DNA from: Vibrio fortis
Lineage (GTDB): Bacteria; Pseudomonadota; Gammaproteobacteria; Enterobacterales; Vibrionaceae
Assembly: GCF_024347475.1 (NCBI RefSeq)
Contig: NZ_AP025487.1
Coordinates: forward strand, 2,294,001 to 2,358,000
Direction: 5' to 3'
DNA length: 64,000 nt
Shown: positions 58,727 through 64,000 of the stretch, in pieces
Layout: every line of letters starts with the position of its first letter
Position numbering within the stretch: the stretch's first letter is position 1
Translations under genes and position numbers: made by a program
The notes under the pieces: generated by a model
Seen by the model: only the letters and a program-made list of their open reading frames with translations
The model's database searches: none
Told to the model about the DNA's origin: nothing

Positions 58727-60460
58727 GTGAATATCCAAGCACTGATTAATGACAAAGTATCTCAGGCTCTAGAAGCCGCTGGCGCACCTGCAGGCTCTCC
58801 TGCAGCGGTTCGTCAATCTGCAAAACCACAATTTGGTGACTACCAAGCAAACGGCGTTATGGGCGTTGCTAAACGACTAGGCACTAATCCACGAGAATTT
58901 GCTCAAAAAGTATTGGACGTTCTAAACCTAGACGGTATCGCTTCTAAAGTTGAAATCGCAGGCCCAGGTTTCCTAAACATCTTCCTAGATGAAGCTTTCC
59001 TTGCACAACAAGCAGACGCAGCATTGGCTGATTCTCGTCTAGGCGTTGCAGCGGCTGAAGCTCAAACGATTGTTGCGGACTACTCTGCTCCAAACGTTGC
59101 TAAAGAAATGCACGTTGGTCACCTACGTTCTACTATCATCGGTGATGCAGTTGTTCGTACTCTAGAATTCCTAGGCCACAAGGTTATCCGTGCTAACCAC
59201 ATCGGTGACTGGGGTACTCAGTTCGGTATGCTTATCGCAAACCTTGAGCGTGTACAACAAGAGTCTGGTGAAGTTTCTATGGAGCTTTCTGACCTTGAAG
59301 CTTTCTACCGTGAGTCTAAGAAGCTATACGACGAAGACGAAGAGTTCGCTGTAAAAGCACGTAACTACGTAGTGAAACTGCAAAGTGGCGACGAGTTCTG
59401 CGCGGAGATGTGGAAGAAACTGGTTGATATCACCATGATTCAAAACCAGCGTAACTACGACCGTCTAAACGTATCTCTAACTCGTGATGACGTGATGGGT
59501 GAAAGTAAGTACAACGACATGCTTCCTGCAATCGTTGAAGACTTGAAAGCTCAAGGTCTTGCTCAAGAAGACGACGGCGCACAAGTTGTTTTCCTAGATG
59601 AGTACAAGAACAAAGATGGCGACCCAATGGGTGTTATCATCCAAAAACGCGATGGCGGCTTCCTATACACAACAACTGATATTGCATGTGCTAAGTACCG
59701 TTACGAAGAGCTAGGCGCAGACCGCGTTCTTTACTTCATCGACTCTCGTCAGCATCAACACCTAATGCAAGCTTGGACTATCGTTCGTAAAGCAGGCTAC
59801 ATCCCAGAATCTGTTTCTCTTGAGCACCACGCGTTCGGCATGATGCTAGGTAAAGATGGTAAGCCATTCAAGACTCGTGCAGGTGGTACGGTTCGCCTTG
59901 CTGATCTTCTTGATGAAGCAGAAGTTCGTGCAGCACAGCTGATCGAATCTAAAAACCCAGAACTAGCGGAAGACGAGAAGAAAACTATCGCAAACACGGT
60001 TGCTATGGCAGCGGTTAAATACGCAGACCTTTCTAAGCACCGTACTACAGACTACGTGTTCGATTGGGACAACATGCTGGCGTTTGAAGGTAACACTGCA
60101 CCATACATGCAGTACGCTTACACACGTGTTGCTTCTGTATTCGCTAAAGCGGGTGTTTCTATGGACTCTCTTGAAGGTGAAATCAAAATCACTGAAGAGA
60201 AAGAGAAAGCACTTATCGCGAAACTTCTACAATTTGAAGAAGCGGTTCAATCTGTTGCTCGCGAAGGTCAGCCGCACATCATGTGTACTTACCTATTCGA
60301 ACTAGCGGGTCAGTTCTCTAGCTTCTACGAAGCATGCCCTATCCTTGTTGCTGAAGACGAAGCGGTTAAGCAGAGCCGTCTGAAGCTTGCTGCACTAACA
60401 GCGAAGACAATCAAACAAGGTCTATCTCTACTGGGTATCGATACTCTAGAGCGCATGTAA
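58727..60460 (+). CDS. argS: Arginyl-tRNA synthetase
   Basis: A 577-residue class I synthetase from the GTG at 58727, preceded by GAAGGAA; a TTG at 58712 in the same frame is less likely. The N-terminal tRNA-contact domain ends in PGFLNIFLD, the HIGH-like motif is HVGHLRST (about 131-138), and the KMSK region is the degenerate [14 protein letters not shown], typical for ArgRS. The C-terminal helical domain begins at AVKYADLSK. It charges tRNA-Arg, including the island-borne tRNA-Arg(UCU). Confidence 0.97.
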   Translation: MNIQALINDKVSQALEAAGAPAGSPAAVRQSAKPQFGDYQANGVMGVAKRLGTNPREFAQKVLDVLNLDGIASKVEIAGPGFLNIFLDEAFLAQQADAALADSRLGVAAAEAQTIVADYSAPNVAKEMHVGHLRSTIIGDAVVRTLEFLGHKVIRANHIGDWGTQFGMLIANLERVQQESGEVSMELSDLEAFYRESKKLYDEDEEFAVKARNYVVKLQSGDEFCAEMWKKLVDITMIQNQRNYDRLNVSLTRDDVMGESKYNDMLPAIVEDLKAQGLAQEDDGAQVVFLDEYKNKDGDPMGVIIQKRDGGFLYTTTDIACAKYRYEELGADRVLYFIDSRQHQHLMQAWTIVRKAGYIPESVSLEHHAFGMMLGKDGKPFKTRAGGTVRLADLLDEAEVRAAQLIESKNPELAEDEKKTIANTVAMAAVKYADLSKHRTTDYVFDWDNMLAFEGNTAPYMQYAYTRVASVFAKAGVSMDSLEGEIKITEEKEKALIAKLLQFEEAVQSVAREGQPHIMCTYLFELAGQFSSFYEACPILVAEDEAVKQSRLKLAALTAKTIKQGLSLLGIDTLERM

Positions 60461-60491
60461 GCGATTCGAGATTTGAGATTCGAGATAATTA

Positions 60492-60526
60492 CAAAGGTTG
60501 ACGTGAAAGCGTCAACCTTTTGTTTT
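60492..60526 (+). terminator. argS terminator
   Basis: AAAGGTTGACG and CGTCAACCTTTTGTTTT form a hairpin with a T-rich tail. A short direct repeat (GATTCGAGAT) precedes it. Confidence 0.85.
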
Positions 60527-60799
60527 ATTTGGAGATTACGTTTACTTAGCAAGCTCCACTACCCGCAAATTTCCAAAGCAAGAGCTCTCCTACTACGCTC
60601 CTTAGTCGCTTTAGGAGATGACGAATATAGGTGTCATAAATCCAATACAACAAAAGTGACGCACTATCACTCTCCCTCATCTGTCATTCCCTACAATGAG
60701 GAACGAACGTGATCGCGAATCTGCTTATTGAGAACGTAAGCGCTAGCCACATTCTCATTCCAACCTTATACTCAACTAAAACAACTAATTGGAAAGATC
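60527..60799. other. Intergenic region between argS and the HIT gene
   Basis: About 270 bp after the argS terminator. No gene or recognisable regulatory site seen. Confidence 0.5.
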
Positions 60800-61228
60800 A
60801 TGAGCTTCGAACTTCATCCTCAATTGGCAAAAGACACCACTGTTATTGGCGAATTCCCACTTAGCCTTGCCCTTCTTCACAAAGACAACGCTGTGCCTTG
60901 GGTTATTCTTGTACCAAAGCGTGCAAATCTCAAAGAACTTCATCATCTACCGATGCAAGAACAACAGCAGTTCCTCCACGAGTCGCAAGCGGTAAGCCAA
61001 GCATTAGAAGCCACTTTTCAGCCAGACAAACTGAACTTAGGTGCACTGGGTAACATGGTACCCCAATTGCACATTCACCATATCGCCCGCTTTAAAGATG
61101 ACATCGCATGGCCGGGACCCGTTTGGGGGAATACTAAGGGTGAACAACGCAGCGAAGAAGAGCAAACAGCGATCCTCACTCGTATCCAGAACGTCTTGTC
61201 ACTGAGTTCACTATTCCAAAAAGCTTGA
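60800..61228 (+). CDS. HIT family nucleotide-binding protein
   Basis: A 142-residue protein with the histidine triad region QLHIHHIARFKDDIAWPGPVWG at about 93-115. The motif is degenerate (HxHxHH instead of HxHxHxx), as in related Vibrio HIT proteins. HIT proteins hydrolyse nucleoside phosphoramidates or dinucleotides; the substrate here is unknown. It ends in a terminator shared with feoC. Confidence 0.85.
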   Translation: MSFELHPQLAKDTTVIGEFPLSLALLHKDNAVPWVILVPKRANLKELHHLPMQEQQQFLHESQAVSQALEATFQPDKLNLGALGNMVPQLHIHHIARFKDDIAWPGPVWGNTKGEQRSEEEQTAILTRIQNVLSLSSLFQKA

Positions 61229-61245
61229 TTCAAAGATTCAATGTC

Positions 61246-61277
61246 AAAAAAAACCGCAGCTACCAAGCTGCGGTTTT
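61246..61277. terminator. Bidirectional terminator between the HIT gene and feoC
   Basis: AAAACCGCAGCT and AGCTGCGGTTTT with A- and T-runs at the two sides, serving both convergent transcripts. Confidence 0.85.
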
Positions 61278-61296
61278 AGTTTTAAGCTCTATCGAA

Positions 61297-61527
61297 CTAC
61301 ATCATCACATTAAGCGACAGACTGTCTTGCTGATTGATGGTGTAACGTATTCGAGTCGTGTGGCCATGTTGATTGGTATCCACAAGTCGACTTACCTTAC
61401 CCTTCCTAATCCAAACATTCAGCATCGCATCGACGCCGTCTTCACTCATGCCAAACTTTGCCGCTAACTCTTTACGAGCAGCTCCACCGTGTTCACAAAT
61501 GTATTGATGCAGTTCTTTTAAAATCAT
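61297..61527 (-). CDS. feoC: FeoC family protein
   Basis: A 76-residue winged-helix protein (HQYICEHGGAARKELAAKFGMSEDGVDAMLNVWIRKGKV). FeoC is the small third subunit of the Feo ferrous iron uptake system. Only one Cys is present, so it lacks the four-Cys iron-sulfur site of Klebsiella FeoC, as I recall for Vibrio cholerae FeoC. It overlaps feoB by 4 bp. Confidence 0.9.
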   Translation of the reverse strand: MILKELHQYICEHGGAARKELAAKFGMSEDGVDAMLNVWIRKGKVSRLVDTNQHGHTTRIRYTINQQDSLSLNVMM

Positions 61528-63797
61528 GCGAATTGAGCCTCTATTGCACGCTGCTTTTTACCTAACTTTTTAAAGCCAATGTAGGTAAGAACGAAACCTG
61601 CCACAATCACAACCATCCAAACCGCACTGGTGACTGGATGAGCAGCAAAGTTCGCCGCTTGATAATAGAAAGTCGCGCCAAAGTAACCCAACGCCATCGT
61701 CCAAACAGCGATAAAACGCGCAAACATTTGACCAAACTCTCTTACGTAAGCACCCATTGCTGCAACACAAGGTGTGTAAAGCAGGATTAGAATAAGGTAC
61801 GCAAACGCTGCATGGCTAGAAACGAATTTCTCTTTTAGGTTACCAAAGATAGATGTATCTACTTCTTGCTCTTCAGCCACAGCGCTTGAATCCGAAAGGT
61901 CACCGACTTCGATACCAAGAGGATCTGAATAGCTTAGACCTGCTAGGTTATCCGGAATGGTCATTACCGCTTCATGCAAACTACCCGCTAGATCGAACTC
62001 CGCAGCTTCTTCATCTGAAGGTGTGGTGTACAAGCTATTTAGCGTACCCACTACCGCTTCTTTAGCAAAGATACCAGTAATAATACCGACCGTCGCTGGC
62101 CAGTTTTCTTCTTGAATACCGATTGGTGCAAACACAGGCGTAACGACTTGAGCCGCTTTTGACAACACCGAGTTTTCGCTGTCTTCGTTACCAAATGAGC
62201 CATCAGTACCCAATGAGTTAAGGAAGCTCAGAATCGCTACCACCATAACGATGGTTTTACCTGCACCCAGAACGAAACGCTTCAGCTTCTGCCATGTTTT
62301 AAGCATTACGTTTTGCATAGTTGGCAATTCGTAATCTGGCATCTCCATCACTAGGCTGTCACTGCTACCTGGGTAAAGCGTATTCTTTAGGAATAGGCCA
62401 GTAAAGATAGATGCTACGATGCCTAGTAAGTACAGTGCAAACACGATGTTTTGACCCGCACCAGGGAAGAAAGCCGCAGCGAACAACGCGTATACAGGTA
62501 GACGAGCACCACATGACATGAACGGAGCCATTGCTGCCGCTAACTTACGCTCACGCTCTTGGTCAAGCGTACGAGTCGCCATGATAGAAGGTACGTTACA
62601 ACCGAAACCCAATACTAGTGGAACAAAGGCTTTACCCGGCAGGCCAATTTTCTGCATTACTTTATCAAGTACGAACGCTGCACGAGCCATGTAACCTGAG
62701 CTTTCTAGAACAGCGAGGAACAAGTACAAACAAGCAATCACCGGGATAAAGGTCGCGACCGTTTGAATACCACCACCAATGCCATCAGCTAAGATAGTCA
62801 CCAGCCAAACTGGCAAATGATCATCCAATAAGTAGTGACCACCATCTACCAACAGTGCGCCAACGCCGATGTCAAAGAAGTCGATGAATGCGCTACCAAT
62901 GTTAATGGAGAACATAAACATCAGGTACATCACAACAAAGAAGAACGGAATGCCAACCCACTTATTAAGAATGAGTTGGTCAGCTTTCTCGGTAAAGCTT
63001 CGGCTCAATTTGCCTTCACTACGACGCACGCGCTTACACAATTCATGAAGCATGGTGTATTTTGCATCTGCAACCGCTAAATCGATATCAAATTGTGCAG
63101 CAGATCTTACGGCATCGATTTGTTGACGTTCGTTTGGCGCAAGGCTATTCAAAACTAGGTAATCATTTTCAAGGGCGCGAATAGCAAGTGCGCGGTGTGA
63201 GACATCCGCGTCATCAAATTTCGATTCAACTTGTGGCAATAACGCTTCGAACGCTTCTTCATAATCAATAGCAATCGGCTCTAGGCTGACACCTTGAACC
63301 AATAATTTATGCAGCTTTTCTTTAAAACGAACAACTTGCGACTTATCGTTCGCAGAAAGGCTAAGTACCGGACAACCTAGTGCTTTCTCTAGTGCTTTTT
63401 GATCAACCACCTGACGCTCACGCTTAAGTACATCCATCTTGTTTAATACAACAATCATTGGACGACCCATCTCACGCAGCTGAAGCGTCATATATAAGCT
63501 GCGCTCTAAGCTGCTCGCATCGACCACATTGATGATCACATCTGCAGGGTGAGTCAGTACAGCACGAGAAGCGATCGACTCGTCGATGCTGTTTGCATCA
63601 TTACCACTGTCTAGAGCGTAGATACCTGGAAGGTCTGTCAGCTTGAACTCATCACCTGCGTGACTGTACGTACCTGTTTTCTTCTCTACCGTAACACCAG
63701 CCCAGTTACCAACGTGCTGCTTTGCACCCGTCAGGGCGTTGAACAAGGTTGTTTTACCGCTGTTTGGGTTACCTACCGTCAATACTTGATAGTTCAT
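61524..63797 (-). CDS. feoB: Ferrous iron transport protein B
   Basis: A 757-residue inner-membrane iron transporter. The N-terminal G domain has G1 GNPNSGKT (8-15), G3 DLPG and G4 NKMD, then an inhibitory helical domain, and a membrane part with two gate repeats (GFGCNVPSIMATRTL with the conserved Cys, and ATRTLDQERERKLAAAMAPFMSCGARLPVYALFAAAFF). It imports Fe(II), powered or gated by GTP. Overlaps by 4 bp with both feoA and feoC, giving the tightly coupled feoABC operon. Confidence 0.97.
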   Translation of the reverse strand: MNYQVLTVGNPNSGKTTLFNALTGAKQHVGNWAGVTVEKKTGTYSHAGDEFKLTDLPGIYALDSGNDANSIDESIASRAVLTHPADVIINVVDASSLERSLYMTLQLREMGRPMIVVLNKMDVLKRERQVVDQKALEKALGCPVLSLSANDKSQVVRFKEKLHKLLVQGVSLEPIAIDYEEAFEALLPQVESKFDDADVSHRALAIRALENDYLVLNSLAPNERQQIDAVRSAAQFDIDLAVADAKYTMLHELCKRVRRSEGKLSRSFTEKADQLILNKWVGIPFFFVVMYLMFMFSINIGSAFIDFFDIGVGALLVDGGHYLLDDHLPVWLVTILADGIGGGIQTVATFIPVIACLYLFLAVLESSGYMARAAFVLDKVMQKIGLPGKAFVPLVLGFGCNVPSIMATRTLDQERERKLAAAMAPFMSCGARLPVYALFAAAFFPGAGQNIVFALYLLGIVASIFTGLFLKNTLYPGSSDSLVMEMPDYELPTMQNVMLKTWQKLKRFVLGAGKTIVMVVAILSFLNSLGTDGSFGNEDSENSVLSKAAQVVTPVFAPIGIQEENWPATVGIITGIFAKEAVVGTLNSLYTTPSDEEAAEFDLAGSLHEAVMTIPDNLAGLSYSDPLGIEVGDLSDSSAVAEEQEVDTSIFGNLKEKFVSSHAAFAYLILILLYTPCVAAMGAYVREFGQMFARFIAVWTMALGYFGATFYYQAANFAAHPVTSAVWMVVIVAGFVLTYIGFKKLGKKQRAIEAQFA

Positions 63798-64000
63798 AGA
63801 CTCACCTCAATCTGCTGAGCGATATTCTGACGAATTGCAATAGAGACTCCTCTAACCTCAACTTGCAATGGATCTCCCATTGGTGCACGACGAATTAGAG
63901 TGACTTCGGTTTTAGGTAAAACCCCCATTACCATTAGTTTTTTTCTAACTTCGGGAGATAACCCAGTAAGGGAGACGACAGTGGCCGCTTTGCCTTGCTC
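63794..64000 (-). CDS. feoA: Ferrous iron transport protein A (partial)
   Basis: The C-terminal 68 codons of FeoA, an SH3-like protein (EQGKAATVVSLTGLSPEVRKKLMVMGVLPKTEVTLIRRAP and QVEVRGVSIAIRQNIAQQIEV). The stop TGA overlaps the feoB start in ATGA. The start codon lies beyond the right edge of the window. Confidence 0.93.
   Translation of the reverse strand, partial: EQGKAATVVSLTGLSPEVRKKLMVMGVLPKTEVTLIRRAPMGDPLQVEVRGVSIAIRQNIAQQIEVSL

Overview
The window looks like chromosomal DNA of a marine Vibrio, probably near the Splendidus clade. That placement is an inference from codon use, protein similarity and gene order (yfcL-epmC, minCDE, rnd-fadD, tsaB-yoaA, purU, yecM/argS, feoABC); no 16S gene is present. 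The two flanks (1-8065 and 41219-64000) are ordinary core genome: chorismate synthesis, folate one-carbon metabolism, nucleoside uptake, division-site selection, RNase D, fatty-acid activation, tRNA modification, arginyl-tRNA synthetase and ferrous iron uptake. The left flank also holds a compact signalling locus (3433-7838) made of a Ser/Thr kinase with unusual active-site motifs, an ECF-like sigma factor and a large surface lipoprotein.

The middle, 8115-41196 (about 33 kb), is a genomic island inserted inside a host tRNA-Arg(UCU) gene. The 3' part of the tRNA lies at 8066-8120 and the 5' part at 41191-41218. Joined across a shared 6-bp repeat (GTGCTC on the + strand), they rebuild a perfect 77-nt tRNA. 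The left end carries three consecutive genes with the layout of the Gamma-Mobile-Trio (gmtY, gmtZ, gmtX), two of them tyrosine recombinases. Both island ends carry short TTACC/TTACT motif clusters and a loose terminal inverted repeat.

At the right end the island carries a second tRNA-Arg(UCU) in the same orientation, just downstream of the orphaned host tRNA promoter. Its anticodon loop is interrupted by a 256-bp group I intron resembling the IC3 introns of cyanobacterial and plastid tRNA-Leu. The simplest reading is that the island destroys one tRNA-Arg gene, supplies a replacement driven by the captured host promoter, and keeps that replacement interrupted by a self-splicing intron.

Island cargo falls into two parts. 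Next to the integration genes are a ParB-fold protein and a divergent partner around a perfect 26-bp palindrome, then a type I restriction-modification operon (hsdM, hsdS, a DUF4268 putative nuclease, hsdR). From about 25.2 to 40.6 kb lies a patchwork of single genes: a hybrid histidine kinase with a small membrane partner, a zinc ribbon protein, a TIR protein, a CZB-type chemoreceptor, a metallophosphoesterase, a SPOR-like secreted protein, a PD-(D/E)XK-like protein, several membrane proteins of unknown role, resolvase fragments and an internally deleted IS110. Copies of one short repeat (core TAAGGCGCTTTTGTCCC), all in the same orientation regardless of gene direction, separate most of these genes. 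The pattern resembles a cassette array, but the repeat does not look like an integron attC site.
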